Positions 28,023-38,236 of a DNA stretch of 64,000 nt are shown here, in pieces; the first letter of the stretch is position 1; every line of letters starts with the position of its first letter. The position numbers were made by a program, and so were the translations under genes. The notes below the pieces were generated by a model, which searched no databases, was not told where the DNA came from, and saw only the letters and a program-made list of their open reading frames with translations. The DNA comes from Silvania confinis (GTDB lineage: Bacteria; Pseudomonadota; Gammaproteobacteria; Enterobacterales; Enterobacteriaceae), in assembly GCF_025564085.1 (NCBI RefSeq), contig NZ_JAMGZJ010000061.1:1-64000 (forward strand), read 5' to 3'.

Positions 28023-29189
28023 ATGATCTACATATCTGCTGTAGGCATGGTCAATGCGCTGGGCAACGGGGCTGACGACATTGCCGCTAACCTGACGCGC
28101 GGCGTGGCACCCGGAATGCGTGTGCGCAGCGGCTGGCTGCAGAACCAGGATGCAGTACTGGGGGGTGTCGAGGGTGAATTACCGGCGATCCCGGACAGCT
28201 TTGCCGCGCACCGCACGCGCAATAATCAGCTGCTGCTGGCCGCGCTGGCGCAGATCCAGCCAGCCGTCGATGAGGCCATTGTCCGTTTCGGTCGGGACAG
28301 AATCGCCGTGGTGCTGGGCACCAGTACCTCCGGGCTGGACGAGGGTGACAAACATGTGCACCTGACCCATAACAGCCAGCCCAGCCTGCACTGGCGCTAT
28401 TCCCAGCAGGAACTGGGCGATCCGTCGCGTTTTCTGGCGAACTGGCTCAAGCTGGAAGGCCCGGCCTACACCCTCTCTACCGCCTGCTCCTCCAGCGCGC
28501 GGGCAATCATCAGCGGTAAACGGTTGATTGACGCCGGGCTGGTGGATATCGCCATTGTCGGCGGCGCAGATACCCTGAGCCGGATGCCGGTAAATGGCTT
28601 TAACAGCCTCGAATCCCTGTCCACCACCTTGTGCGAGCCCTTTGGCCGCGATCGCCGGGGCATTACCATTGGCGAAGCGGCGGCGCTGATGGTGCTGACC
28701 CGCGAGCCGCAGCCCGTGGCGTTACTGGGCATCGGCGAGTCGAGCGATGCGTACCATATTTCGGCCCCGCATCCGCAGGGCGAAGGGGCCATCCGCGCCA
28801 TTACGCAGGCCCTGAACGACGGCGGGATCGCCCCGGCCGAGGTGGGATACATCAACCTGCACGGTACCGCGACACCGCTCAACGATCGGATTGAATCCCA
28901 GGTGGTGCATGACCTGTTTGGCGACAGCGTTCCCTGCAGTTCAACCAAGCATCTGACCGGCCACACGCTGGGGGCGGCGGGGATCACCGAGGCCGCGTTG
29001 AGCTGGCTGATCCTGACTCGCAACCTGCCGCTGCCGGCCCAGGATTTTGACCGCTATGCGCCCGATCTGACGCTGCCTGCCTGCGGCGTGCTCCATCAGC
29101 CCGTCGCTTTAAATAAAGCGGCGATCGTGTCCAATTCATTCGCCTTTGGCGGCAATAATGTCAGCATCTTGCTGGGGAGAGTGTCATGA
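28023..29189 (+). CDS. Beta-ketoacyl-ACP synthase (elongating), ApeO-like
   Basis: A 388-residue condensing enzyme of the FabF/FabB family. The nucleophile is C155 in TACSSSARAI; the two catalytic histidines are in HGTATPLND and GHTLGAAG. It should extend the chain with malonyl-ACP, probably as a heterodimer with the cysteine-less protein at 18112. The ATG at 28023 is favoured (GGGTG 7 bases upstream); a GTG at 28014 would add three residues. The start is 1 base after the lipoprotein stop; ATGA overlap with the next gene. Confidence 0.92.
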   Translation: MIYISAVGMVNALGNGADDIAANLTRGVAPGMRVRSGWLQNQDAVLGGVEGELPAIPDSFAAHRTRNNQLLLAALAQIQPAVDEAIVRFGRDRIAVVLGTSTSGLDEGDKHVHLTHNSQPSLHWRYSQQELGDPSRFLANWLKLEGPAYTLSTACSSSARAIISGKRLIDAGLVDIAIVGGADTLSRMPVNGFNSLESLSTTLCEPFGRDRRGITIGEAAALMVLTREPQPVALLGIGESSDAYHISAPHPQGEGAIRAITQALNDGGIAPAEVGYINLHGTATPLNDRIESQVVHDLFGDSVPCSSTKHLTGHTLGAAGITEAALSWLILTRNLPLPAQDFDRYAPDLTLPACGVLHQPVALNKAAIVSNSFAFGGNNVSILLGRVS

Positions 29190-29659
29190 GCTATTTACCA
29201 CCGGGCGACTACCTGCCCCACGACGCACCGATGCTATTGCTGGAGACGGTTGAAGACGTCAGTGAAGAGACGGCTGTCTGCCGGGTCACGGTCAGCGGCC
29301 AGGGCGTGCTGGCTCCCTTCCTGAATGCCGAGGGCTGCCTGCCGGGGTGGTACGCGCTGGAGCTGATGGCCCAGAGCGTGGGCGTCTGGTCTGGCTGGCA
29401 TCGTCAGCAGGAGGGGCGTGAGAGCAGCACACTCGGCATGGTGCTGGGCGCCCGCGAACTGGTGTGCGACGCAGGCCAGTTCGCGGCCAACAGCCTGTTG
29501 ACCGTGAGCATCAAACGGCTGATGCAGGATGAACGCTTTGGCAGTTTCGAATGTGCAATAACCGCCGAGGGTTCGACGCTGGCAACCGGCCGGGTGAATA
29601 CCTTTCAGCCCACCGATGAAGAATTAACTTCGCTTTTTTATCAGGGAGCAAACGCATGA
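29186..29659 (+). CDS. Second 3-hydroxyacyl-ACP dehydratase (hot-dog, ApeP-like)
   Basis: A 157-residue hot-dog protein. The N-terminal YLPHDAPMLLLETVE contains the histidine expected at the active site of this dehydratase family, followed by a central helix YALELMAQSVGVW with the paired acidic residue. It differs strongly from the FabZ-type enzyme at 22087; in Xenorhabdus aryl-polyene synthesis the two dehydratases act as a heterodimer, which may hold here. ATGA overlaps at both ends. Confidence 0.85.
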   Translation: MSYLPPGDYLPHDAPMLLLETVEDVSEETAVCRVTVSGQGVLAPFLNAEGCLPGWYALELMAQSVGVWSGWHRQQEGRESSTLGMVLGARELVCDAGQFAANSLLTVSIKRLMQDERFGSFECAITAEGSTLATGRVNTFQPTDEELTSLFYQGANA

Positions 29660-30387
29660 GTCGTTCCGTTCTGGTTACCGGTGCCAGCAAAGGCATTGGC
29701 CGGGCCATCGCCATGAAACTGGCTGCGGATGGGTTTTGCGTCGGGGTGCATTATCACCGCGATGCCGCTGGCGCACAGGACACCCTGGATGCCATCGAAC
29801 AGGCGGGCGGCAGCGGCCGCGTGCTGTCGTTCGACGTGGGCAACCGGGCGCAGTGCCGCGAGGTGCTGGAGCACGAAATCGCCACCTTTGGTGCCTGGTA
29901 CGGGGTGGTGAGCAATGCCGGGATCGCCCGCGACGGTGCCTTCCCGGCGCTGAGCGACGACGACTGGGACAGCGTGATCCACACCAACCTCGACAGCTTT
30001 TATAACGTCATTCATCCCTGCATTATGCCGATGATTAGCAGACGATCGGGCGGGCGCATCATCACCCTGTCTTCTGTGTCCGGGCTGATGGGCAACCGCG
30101 GTCAGGTGAACTACAGCGCGGCGAAGGCGGGGATAATCGGTGCCACTAAAGCGCTGGCGATTGAGCTGGCAAAGCGCAAAATTACCGTCAACTGCATCGC
30201 GCCAGGGCTCATTGATACCGGGATGATCGACATGGAAGAAACCGCGCGGGAAGAGGCGATGGCCATGATCCCGATGAAACGAATGGGCCATGCGGACGAA
30301 GTCGCCGGGCTTGCCAGCTATCTAATGTCTGATATTGCGGGATATGTCACCCGCCAGGTGATTTCCATCAATGGGGGGATGCTATGA
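29656..30387 (+). CDS. 3-oxoacyl-ACP reductase (FabG type), ApeQ-like
   Basis: A 243-residue short-chain dehydrogenase that reduces 3-ketoacyl-ACP with NADPH. Motifs: TGASKGIGRAIA at the N-terminus, SNAG, catalytic serine in LSSVSG and the YSAAKAG tyrosine/lysine pair. Sequence is close to FabG. It performs the reduction between condensation and dehydration in the polyene line. ATGA overlaps with both neighbours. Confidence 0.93.
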   Translation: MSRSVLVTGASKGIGRAIAMKLAADGFCVGVHYHRDAAGAQDTLDAIEQAGGSGRVLSFDVGNRAQCREVLEHEIATFGAWYGVVSNAGIARDGAFPALSDDDWDSVIHTNLDSFYNVIHPCIMPMISRRSGGRIITLSSVSGLMGNRGQVNYSAAKAGIIGATKALAIELAKRKITVNCIAPGLIDTGMIDMEETAREEAMAMIPMKRMGHADEVAGLASYLMSDIAGYVTRQVISINGGML

Positions 30388-31613
30388 CGCGTCGCGTGGT
30401 GATTACCGGCATGGGAGGCGTTACCGCCTTTGGCGAGGAGTGGCATTCGGTTGCTGCGCGCCTGCTGCAATACGAAAACGCGGTGCGCAAGATGCCGGAG
30501 TGGGCAGTGTATGACGGTCTGCAGACCCTGCTGGCTGCGCCGATAGATGACTTTACCCTGCCCGATCACTACACCCGCAAACGCATCCGTTCGATGGGTC
30601 GGGTGTCGCTGATGTCGACCCGGGCCAGCGAGCTGGCGCTGGAGCAGGCCGGGCTGATTGACGATCCGGTACTCACCAGCGGTGAAACCGGGATTGCCTA
30701 CGGCTCATCCACCGGCAGCACCGGTCCGGTCAGCGATTTCGCCACCATGCTCACCGAAAAACACACCAACAACATCTCCGGCACCACCTATGTGCAGATG
30801 ATGCCGCATACCACGGCGGTGAACACCGGGCTGTTCTTCGGCCTGCGCGGGCGCGTGATCCCGACCTCCAGCGCCTGCACCTCCGGCAGCCAGGCCATTG
30901 GTTACGCCTGGGAAGCCATTCGCCACGGTTACCAAACGGTGATGGTTGCAGGCGGCGCAGAAGAGCTGTGTCCGTCAGAAGCCGCGGTGTTCGACACCTT
31001 GTTCGCCACCAGCCAGCGCAACGACGCCCCGAAATTGACCCCGTCACCCTTCGATACCCAGCGCGACGGTCTGGTGATTGGCGAAGGTGCCGGGACGCTG
31101 ATTCTGGAAGAGCTGGAGCACGCGAAGGCGCGTGGTGCGACCATCTACGGTGAAATTGTGGGCTTCGCCACCAACTGCGATGCGGCGCATATCACCCAGC
31201 CGCAGCGGGAAACCATGCAGATCTGCATGGAGAAGTCGCTGAAAATAGCCGGACTCAGCCCGCGCGACATTGGCTACATTTCCGCCCACGGGACGGCAAC
31301 CGACCGGGGCGATATTGCCGAAAGTCAGGCTACCGCCGCGCTTTTCGGCGACAACGTGCCGATTTCGTCGTTAAAGAGCTATTTTGGCCATACGCTGGGA
31401 GCCTGCGGCGCGCTGGAAGCCTGGATGAGTGTGCAGATGATGCGCGAAGGCTGGTTTGCGCCAACCCTGAATTTAAGACAACCGGGTGAGCAATGTGGCG
31501 CATTAGATTATATTATGGGGAAAGCCCGTCACATTGACTGCGAATATCTGCAAAGCAACAACTTCGCGTTCGGCGGCATTAATACCTCCATTATCATTAA
31601 ACGCTGGGCGTGA
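30384..31613 (+). CDS. Second beta-ketoacyl-ACP synthase, ApeR-like
   Basis: A 409-residue FabF-like condensing enzyme with nucleophile C165 in SSACTSGSQ and catalytic histidines in SAHGTATDRGD and FGHTLGACG. Having a second full ketosynthase beside the ketosynthase/chain-length-factor pair suggests it starts or primes chains, or elongates a side acyl group. The product is more like housekeeping FabF than the enzyme at 28023. Overlaps the phosphopantetheinyl transferase gene region by the GTGA at 31610. Confidence 0.92.
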   Translation: MTRRVVITGMGGVTAFGEEWHSVAARLLQYENAVRKMPEWAVYDGLQTLLAAPIDDFTLPDHYTRKRIRSMGRVSLMSTRASELALEQAGLIDDPVLTSGETGIAYGSSTGSTGPVSDFATMLTEKHTNNISGTTYVQMMPHTTAVNTGLFFGLRGRVIPTSSACTSGSQAIGYAWEAIRHGYQTVMVAGGAEELCPSEAAVFDTLFATSQRNDAPKLTPSPFDTQRDGLVIGEGAGTLILEELEHAKARGATIYGEIVGFATNCDAAHITQPQRETMQICMEKSLKIAGLSPRDIGYISAHGTATDRGDIAESQATAALFGDNVPISSLKSYFGHTLGACGALEAWMSVQMMREGWFAPTLNLRQPGEQCGALDYIMGKARHIDCEYLQSNNFAFGGINTSIIIKRWA

Positions 31614-31615
31614 CT

Positions 31616-32197
31616 ATGTACCGGTTCCTACTGGGAAAGATTTCTACCCTCAGCGCTGACCCTCGGGCGTCAGCGCTGGCCGAACAAGCACCACAGGGCG
31701 CGCGTCGCCTTCCCTGGCTGGCCGGGCGAACGCTGCTCGCTCAGGCGCTGTCCCCTTCCCCGGTGCCGGACATCATCTTTGGCGAACAGGGCAAACCGGC
31801 GTTCATCGATGCCCATCCGTACTGGTTTAACCTGAGCCACAGCGGAGATGATATTGCCCTGCTGTTAAGCGACGAGGGCGAAGTGGGCTGCGACATTGAA
31901 GTGGTTCGCCCACGCGACAACTGGCAGGCGCTGGCCAATGCGGTGTTTAGCGTCGCCGAGCATGATGAACTGGAACGTGAAACGCCGGAGGACAAACTGG
32001 CGGCGTTCTGGCGTATCTGGACGCGTAAAGAGGCGATCGTCAAACAGCGCGGCGGCAGCGCCTGGCAAATCGTCAGCATCGACAGTACCTTTTCATCCGC
32101 CCTGAACATCAGCCACTGTCAGTACGGCGCGCTCAGCCTTGCGGTTTGCACCCCGACACCCTTCACCCTGCATCACGACGCTTTACACCTGCTGTAA
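31616..32197 (+). CDS. acpT: 4'-phosphopantetheinyl transferase AcpT
   Basis: Transfers the phosphopantetheine arm of CoA to carrier proteins. The 193-residue product begins MYRFLLGKISTLSA and follows E. coli AcpT, with magnesium-binding GCDIEVV and the WTRKEAIVKQRGGSAWQIVS motif. The family literature describes AcpT as orphaned in E. coli K-12, with its proper ACP substrates encoded next to it in O157:H7; here it is the last gene of the cluster with two such ACPs. ATG 31616 is preferred over GTG 31610 by homology. Confidence 0.95.
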   Translation: MYRFLLGKISTLSADPRASALAEQAPQGARRLPWLAGRTLLAQALSPSPVPDIIFGEQGKPAFIDAHPYWFNLSHSGDDIALLLSDEGEVGCDIEVVRPRDNWQALANAVFSVAEHDELERETPEDKLAAFWRIWTRKEAIVKQRGGSAWQIVSIDSTFSSALNISHCQYGALSLAVCTPTPFTLHHDALHLL

Positions 32198-32255
32198 CCT
32201 GTTGCCCACCTGCTACGCTTTATGGTCTGACTTTACTCACAACATGGAGCAGACC

Positions 32256-33050
32256 ATGAAAATCGATCTTACGGGAAAAGTGGCGTTAGTCACCGCCTCC
32301 ACCGGCGGTATTGGCTTTGCCATTGCCAGAGGACTGGCGGAGAGCGGCGCAGAGGTTATCGTTAACGGGCGCAGCATCGACTCGGTCAACCGGGGCATCC
32401 AGCAGCTACAGCAGGCGATCCCCGGCGTGCAGCTGCGCGCGGCGATTGCCGATCTCAGCACGCCGGACGGCGTAGAGGCACTGCTGAAAGTGGCCTCCAA
32501 CGTCGATATCCTGGTCAACAATGCCGGGATCTACGGGCCAGAAGATTTTTACGCCACCACCGATGAGACCTGGGACAACTACTGGCAGACCAACGTGATG
32601 TCCGGGGTGCGTCTGTCGCGCGCCCTGTTGCCTGGCATGGTGCAAAAAGGCTGGGGACGGGTGGTGTTTATCTCTTCGGAATCGGCCTGCAATATCCCGG
32701 CGGACATGATCCACTACGGAGTGACCAAAACCGCCCAGCTGTCGCTGGCACGCGGGCTGGCGAAATTTGTCGCCGGCAGCGGCGTGACCGTCAACAGCGT
32801 GCTGCCCGGCCCGACAATGTCTGACGGCTTTGCCGAAATGATGAAGGACGAGATTGAGAAAACCGGTAAATCGCTGGAGACGCTGGCGAAAGAGTTTGTG
32901 ATGGCCCACCGCCCGAGTTCGGTTATCCAACGCGCCGCCACGGTCGACGAGGTGGCAAACATGGTGGTTTACGTCTGTTCACAGCAGGCTTCGGCTACCT
33001 CCGGCGCGGCGCTGCGCGTTGATGGCGGCGTGGTGGATGATATTATCTAG
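32256..33050 (+). CDS. SDR family oxidoreductase
   Basis: A 264-residue short-chain dehydrogenase: TGKVALVTASTGGIGFAIA (NAD(P) motif), NNAG, catalytic serine in FISSES and YGVTKTAQ with tyrosine and lysine. Substrate unknown. Start at 32256 follows GGAGCAGACC; an ATG at 32244 contains that site and is rejected. It lies 58 bases after acpT on the same strand, with its own apparent start region, so it may be a passenger and not part of the polyene line. Not present at this place in E. coli. Confidence 0.88.
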   Translation: MKIDLTGKVALVTASTGGIGFAIARGLAESGAEVIVNGRSIDSVNRGIQQLQQAIPGVQLRAAIADLSTPDGVEALLKVASNVDILVNNAGIYGPEDFYATTDETWDNYWQTNVMSGVRLSRALLPGMVQKGWGRVVFISSESACNIPADMIHYGVTKTAQLSLARGLAKFVAGSGVTVNSVLPGPTMSDGFAEMMKDEIEKTGKSLETLAKEFVMAHRPSSVIQRAATVDEVANMVVYVCSQQASATSGAALRVDGGVVDDII

Positions 33051-33141
33051 CGGACCGGCCGCCCGCCTTCTGGCGGGTGGCATCTGGCCACAAAGCAGGT
33101 AAACTGGCAGGCAGAATATGTATTTCAGCTAAGACATCGTT

Positions 33142-33804
33142 ATGACCAATATGATTGCCGATGAGGCAGTGGCAAAATCCAGCGTCCTCTCCGTGTTTGA
33201 TTTCGACGGCACGCTGACGCATCACGACAGCTTTATCCCTTTTTTACGCTTTGCGTTCGGGAAGCGCTATTTCGCCGGTCGCCTGGTGCGGATGGCCTTG
33301 CCCACGCTGCACTGCGTGCGCCGCAAGCTGACCCGTGACGAGCTCAAAGAGGTGCTGATCAAGACCTTCCTGACCGGCGTAGATGAACACTGGCTGCGCC
33401 AGCAGGCGGAACTGTTCTGCGAAAAATACTGGACTAAACTGATGCGCCCTGCGGGGGTGATTGCAGTGGCAACGGAAGTGAACGCCGGGGCCGAGGTGAC
33501 CATTTGCTCCGCGTCACCGGCGCTGGTGCTGCAGCCGTTTGCCGACAAGCTCGGCATTAAGCTTATCGGCACCCAGCTGGAAGTGAAAGACGGCAAGCTG
33601 ACCGGAAAGATCACCGGGCATAACTGCCGCTGTGCGCAGAAAGTGGCCCGGCTTGAGCACGTGTACGGCAATCTGGCCCACTATCATCTGCGGGCCTGGG
33701 GCGATACCCGTGGCGATCATGAGCTGCTGGCTGCCGCGCAGGATCCGCACTGGCGTCATTTCCACCACCCGCGTGCGCGCCGTAATTCACCCATTAAGAT
33801 GTAA
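33142..33804 (+). CDS. HAD-IB family phosphatase
   Basis: A 220-residue haloacid-dehalogenase-type hydrolase of subfamily [14 protein letters not shown] (nucleophile Asp and general acid), SASPALVL (motif II) and a late [11 protein letters not shown] (motif IV). Related enzymes are phosphoserine phosphatase- and PgpC/YfhB-like phosphatases, which act on small phospho-compounds including phosphatidylglycerol phosphate. Its 3' end overlaps the convergent cusA gene by 18 bases. Substrate uncertain. Confidence 0.88.
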   Translation: MTNMIADEAVAKSSVLSVFDFDGTLTHHDSFIPFLRFAFGKRYFAGRLVRMALPTLHCVRRKLTRDELKEVLIKTFLTGVDEHWLRQQAELFCEKYWTKLMRPAGVIAVATEVNAGAEVTICSASPALVLQPFADKLGIKLIGTQLEVKDGKLTGKITGHNCRCAQKVARLEHVYGNLAHYHLRAWGDTRGDHELLAAAQDPHWRHFHHPRARRNSPIKM

Positions 33805-36800
33805 CAGATGACGGCGCAGCCACATTAATTTATAGGCCGCCGGGATGATAAACAGCGACAGCAATGGTGCGGTGATCATCCCACCAATCATCGGCGCGGC
33901 GATGCGGCTCATCACCTCTGAGCCTGCCCCGCTTCCCCATAAAATGGGCAGTAAACCGGCAATGATCACCGCCACGGTCATCGCTTTTGGTCTGACGCGC
34001 AGCACCGCCCCCTGGTACAGGGCGTCATCCAGTTTTTGCGCCGTGAAGGTGTGCGGATTATCCAGCGACGGGTCAGCCTCAATGGCATGACGCAGGTACA
34101 TCAGCATCACCACCCCAAACTCCGCCGCGACTCCGGCCAGCGCGATAAAACCGGTTCCGGTAGCCACCGAAAGATGGAATCCCATCCCGTACAGAAACCA
34201 GATCCCGCCCACCAGCGCAAAGGGGATACTGGTGATGATCAGCAGGGCTTCGCCCACGCGCCGGAAGGCCAGATACAACAGCACGAAGATGATCATCAGC
34301 GTCATCGGCACCATCAGTTTCAGCTTCTGGTTGGCACGTTCCATATACTCAAACTGACCGGAGAAGGTCACGCTGGTACCCGGTTTGAGCTGGACGTTTT
34401 CCGCTATCGCTTTTCTCAGATCGTTAACCACAGAGAGCATGTCGCGATCGCGGGAGTCGATGTAGATCCAGCCTGTCGGTCGCGCGTTTTCCGTTTTCAG
34501 CATCGAAGGGCCGTTCATCACCGTCACGTCCGCGACATCGGCCAGCGTAATTTGCTGCTTCATCGGGGTCAGGATCGGCAGCTGACGCAGCTTCTCCGGG
34601 CTGTCGCGAAAGCTTTGCGGATAGCGCAGGGTGATCGGATAGCGCTCGATACCCTCCACCGTCTCGCCGATCATCGCCCCGCCGACGGCAGAGGTAATAA
34701 ACAGCTGCACGTCGCTCACCGTCATGCCATAGCGGGCGGCTTTCTCACGCTGAATATCGACATTCAGGTAACGGCCACCGACCAGACGCTCGGCGAGTGC
34801 CGAGGTGACGCCAGGCACGGTTCGGGCCACCACTTCAATACGTTCCGACATGGCGTCGATATCGGCCAGCACCGTGCCTGACACTTTGATGCCAATCGGG
34901 CTTTTAATCCCGGTTGACAGCATATCAATGCGGTTACGGATCGGCGGCACCCACAGGTTGGCCAGCCCCGGCAGACGCACGGTTTTATCGAGCTCGGCGA
35001 TGATTTTGTCCATCGTCATTCCCGGACGCCACTCGGCTTCGGGTTTCAGCTGGATGGTGGTTTCAACCATCTCCAGCGGAGCAGAATCCGTTGCCGTTTC
35101 GGCTTTACCGGTCTTGCCAAAAACGCGGGCCACTTCCGGCACGGTCATGATCAGCTTGTCGGTTATCTGCAGCATTTGTGCTGCCTGTGCCGCAGAAATG
35201 CCCGGCAGGGTTGAGGGCATATACAACAGGTCGCCTTCGTTAATTTGCGGCAGGAACTCCCCCCCGACCTTACTCAGCGGCCAGAGCACCGTCAGGATCG
35301 ACAACGCCGCCACCAGCAGGGTGGTTTTCGGCCAGTGCAGCACCTTCAGCAGTAGCGGGTGATACAGGCGGATCAGAACTCGGTTTAACGGATTACGGCT
35401 CTCTGCCGGGATGTTGCCCCGGATCCAGAACCCCATCAGCACCGGAATGACCATGATGGCCAGCAATGCCGCGCCGGCCATCGACCAGGTTTTGGTGAAG
35501 GCCAGCGGTCCGAACAGACGCCCCTCCTGCCCTTCGAGGGTAAAAATGGGAATAAAGGACAAGGTGATGATCAGCAGGCTGATAAACAATGCCGGGCCCA
35601 CTTCCACTGACGCACGGGTGATCACCTCCCAGCGGACATCGTTACCCATCTTCTGCCCCGGATGCTGGTGCCCCCACTCTTCCAGGCGCTTATGGGCGTT
35701 TTCAATCATCACGATGGCGGCGTCGACCATTGCGCCGACGGCGATGGCTATCCCGCCAAGCGACATAATGTTGGCGTTAATCCCCTGAAAATGCATGACG
35801 ATAAAAGCAAAACACAGCCCCAGCGGCAGCGAAATAATGGCCACCAGCGCCGAACGCAGATGCCAGAGAAACAGGGCGCAGACCAGGGCGACCACCACAA
35901 ACTCTTCCAGCAGTTTGTGGCTCAGGTTATCGATGGCCCGGTCAATCAGCTGGCTGCGATCGTAGGTGGTGACAATCTCCACCCCCTCAGGCAGGCTTTT
36001 TTTGAGGGTTTCCAGTTTGTCTTTGACCGCTGAGATCACCTCCCGGGCATTTTTGCCGGAGCGCAGGACCACCACGCCTCCGGCCACTTCGCCTTCGCCA
36101 TTCAGGTCGGCGATCCCGCGGCGCATTTCAGGGCCAATTTGTACCCGGGCGACGTCGCGCAGATACACCGGTACGCCGTTGACCCCCGCTTGCAACACAA
36201 TGTTGTTGAAGTCATCCAGCGTCTGCAGATAGCCGCTGGCGCGGACCATGTATTCCGCTTCAGACAGCTCGACCGAAGAGCCGCCCGCCTCCTGATTTGA
36301 GGCATTCAACGCCGACTTTACCTCTGCCAGGCTGATGCCGTACTGCGTCAGTTTCAGCGGATCGATAACGACCTGGTACTCTTTGACCACCCCGCCCACC
36401 GAGGCGGCCTCTGACACATTGGGTATCGTTTTAAGCTCGTATTTCAGGAACCAGTCCTGCAAGGAGCGCAGCTCGGCCAGGTCGTGTTTGCCGCTGCGAT
36501 CCACCAGCGCATATTCATAGATCCAGCCCACGCCGGTAGCATCCGGGCCGATTTCGGCGCTGACGCCCGCCGGGAGTTTGCCCTGCACCTGGTTGAGGTA
36601 TTCCAGCACCCGGGAACGCGCCCAATACTGATCGGTGCCATCTTCAAAAATAACGTACACATACGAGGCACCAAACTGGGAAAAGCCGCGTACCGTTTTT
36701 GCACCGGGGACCGAGAGCATGGTGGTGGTGAGCGGGTAGGTCACCTGGTTCTCAACCAGCTGCGGTGCCTGACCGGGGTACTGGGTTTTGATGATCACCT

Positions 36801-36936
36801 GCACGTCGGAGAGATCCGGCAGGGCATCTACCGGGGTATTGATAATGGTCCAGGCCCCCCAGAGACTCAGAAACAGTGCGCCCATGACCACCAGGAAACG
36901 GTTGGCAACCGAACGGCGAATAATCCATTCAATCAT
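33787..36936 (-). CDS. cusA: Cu(I)/Ag(I) efflux RND transporter CusA
   Basis: Inner-membrane proton-driven pump of the CusCBA complex that expels Cu(I) and Ag(I) from periplasm and cytoplasm. The 1049-residue protein matches E. coli CusA from [17 protein letters not shown] to the end. Methionines of the known metal-relay triad lie in MPSTLPGIS, in the [20 protein letters not shown] region and in [13 protein letters not shown]; the transmembrane helix 4 acids are in [17 protein letters not shown]. It overlaps cusB by ATGA and ends inside the HAD gene by 18 bases (convergent). Last gene of cusCFBA. Confidence 0.97.
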   Translation of the reverse strand: MIEWIIRRSVANRFLVVMGALFLSLWGAWTIINTPVDALPDLSDVQVIIKTQYPGQAPQLVENQVTYPLTTTMLSVPGAKTVRGFSQFGASYVYVIFEDGTDQYWARSRVLEYLNQVQGKLPAGVSAEIGPDATGVGWIYEYALVDRSGKHDLAELRSLQDWFLKYELKTIPNVSEAASVGGVVKEYQVVIDPLKLTQYGISLAEVKSALNASNQEAGGSSVELSEAEYMVRASGYLQTLDDFNNIVLQAGVNGVPVYLRDVARVQIGPEMRRGIADLNGEGEVAGGVVVLRSGKNAREVISAVKDKLETLKKSLPEGVEIVTTYDRSQLIDRAIDNLSHKLLEEFVVVALVCALFLWHLRSALVAIISLPLGLCFAFIVMHFQGINANIMSLGGIAIAVGAMVDAAIVMIENAHKRLEEWGHQHPGQKMGNDVRWEVITRASVEVGPALFISLLIITLSFIPIFTLEGQEGRLFGPLAFTKTWSMAGAALLAIMVIPVLMGFWIRGNIPAESRNPLNRVLIRLYHPLLLKVLHWPKTTLLVAALSILTVLWPLSKVGGEFLPQINEGDLLYMPSTLPGISAAQAAQMLQITDKLIMTVPEVARVFGKTGKAETATDSAPLEMVETTIQLKPEAEWRPGMTMDKIIAELDKTVRLPGLANLWVPPIRNRIDMLSTGIKSPIGIKVSGTVLADIDAMSERIEVVARTVPGVTSALAERLVGGRYLNVDIQREKAARYGMTVSDVQLFITSAVGGAMIGETVEGIERYPITLRYPQSFRDSPEKLRQLPILTPMKQQITLADVADVTVMNGPSMLKTENARPTGWIYIDSRDRDMLSVVNDLRKAIAENVQLKPGTSVTFSGQFEYMERANQKLKLMVPMTLMIIFVLLYLAFRRVGEALLIITSIPFALVGGIWFLYGMGFHLSVATGTGFIALAGVAAEFGVVMLMYLRHAIEADPSLDNPHTFTAQKLDDALYQGAVLRVRPKAMTVAVIIAGLLPILWGSGAGSEVMSRIAAPMIGGMITAPLLSLFIIPAAYKLMWLRRHLLHLNG

Positions 36937-38198
36937 GGGTGATCTCCTTGCTGGGAATGGGCCGTCGCGCGCATCCGATCCAGCGCACCGGAAATATTGG
37001 CCTCGGAGTCAATCAGGAACAGACCGCTGGCGACCACCTTTTCGCCTTCGCTGATCCCGGCGCGGATCGCCGTCATGCCCTGGGACTCGTGGAACACCTC
37101 GACCTGCTTAGGCACAAAGCGCCCCTGCTCATCAACGGCAATCACCCGCTGCTCGTCGCCGCTGTCAATCAGCGCTTTCGTCGGGATCAGCAGCATCGGC
37201 TGGCTTTCACTGTTCAGCTTCAGATAGGCATTCATCCCTGGCTTTAGCGCCTCGTCGGGGTTATCCACCAGCAGGCGCAGCTGTAAGGTGCGGGTGGTGG
37301 CATCGACGCTCGGCAGCAACAACCATTTCTTGATGGCAAAGGCTTTACCCGGCCAGGCCGGAACGGAAATGGCAAATTGTGCCGCATCCTTGATCATCCA
37401 GGCGATGGATTCAGGCACCGCGGCGCTGATCCACACCGGATCCATGCCCTGAATTTTGGCGACCACATTGTCTTTGCCGATGTTCATTCCGGCGCGGAGA
37501 TCAAAGGCGGTGATCACCCCGTCGATAGGCGCTTTCAGGGTAAAACGGGTCTGGATTTTGCGGCTGGACTTCAGGCGACGAATATCCTCTTCCGCCATCC
37601 CCGCCAGGCGGAGTCGCTCAAGAATGCCGTCGATCTGGGTACCGGTCCCTCCGGTTTCCAGCAGCAGTAAATATTCGCCCTGGGCTTCTACCCACTCCGG
37701 GATGGTGAGTTCCACCAGCGGCGTTCCTTTCTGTACTTTATCGCCCAGCGTGAGGGGATAGACTTTCTCGATAAAGCCCGGTGAACGCGCCTGTAGAATG
37801 ACAAACTGATAGTCGTTGTAGCTGACATTCGCCGGGAACGTCTGTTTGTACTGCAGGGGCCCGCGACGCACCGGCTCTGTTTTTAATCCCAGATTTTGGC
37901 TCTGGGTCGGATCGATACGAATGCCCGGTGCGCCAGAGGCGTCCGCGTCGCCATCGGCATATTTCGGCACCAGGTCCATATCCATAAACGGCGATTTACC
38001 GGGTTTCTCAAAGCGGGTGTTCGGATACATCGGGTCATACCAGAACAACACTTTTCGGGATTCCGTTTTATTCGCAGGGCTCACATCCGTCGTTGAATGC
38101 GCTGCTGAAAAATAAGCGAAGACGCCCGCCGAGATTATTCCACCCATTATCATGCCGCTGATAATCAGTGCTGTATTTTTACGTTTAAATGACGTCAT
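36933..38198 (-). CDS. cusB: Cu(I)/Ag(I) efflux periplasmic adaptor CusB
   Basis: Membrane-fusion protein linking CusA to CusC; it also takes metal from CusF. The 421-residue product has an N-terminal membrane/signal segment ([21 protein letters not shown]), the metal-binding N-terminal region [12 protein letters not shown]...[13 protein letters not shown] with the conserved methionines, and barrel-sandwich and coiled-coil parts. ATG at 38198 follows TGGAAATAAAC and gives a start like that of E. coli; the open frame continues to 38237. Gap to cusF 38 bases. Confidence 0.96.
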   Translation of the reverse strand: MTSFKRKNTALIISGMIMGGIISAGVFAYFSAAHSTTDVSPANKTESRKVLFWYDPMYPNTRFEKPGKSPFMDMDLVPKYADGDADASGAPGIRIDPTQSQNLGLKTEPVRRGPLQYKQTFPANVSYNDYQFVILQARSPGFIEKVYPLTLGDKVQKGTPLVELTIPEWVEAQGEYLLLLETGGTGTQIDGILERLRLAGMAEEDIRRLKSSRKIQTRFTLKAPIDGVITAFDLRAGMNIGKDNVVAKIQGMDPVWISAAVPESIAWMIKDAAQFAISVPAWPGKAFAIKKWLLLPSVDATTRTLQLRLLVDNPDEALKPGMNAYLKLNSESQPMLLIPTKALIDSGDEQRVIAVDEQGRFVPKQVEVFHESQGMTAIRAGISEGEKVVASGLFLIDSEANISGALDRMRATAHSQQGDHP

Positions 38199-38236
38199 GT
38201 TTATTTCCATTCGCGCGCAAGTGACGCGGTAAGCCA

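Noticed and set aside
33060-33077. Hairpin GCCCGCC/GGCGGGT after the SDR gene as terminator
   Set aside because: Short stem with no T-tract on either strand; left unassigned.
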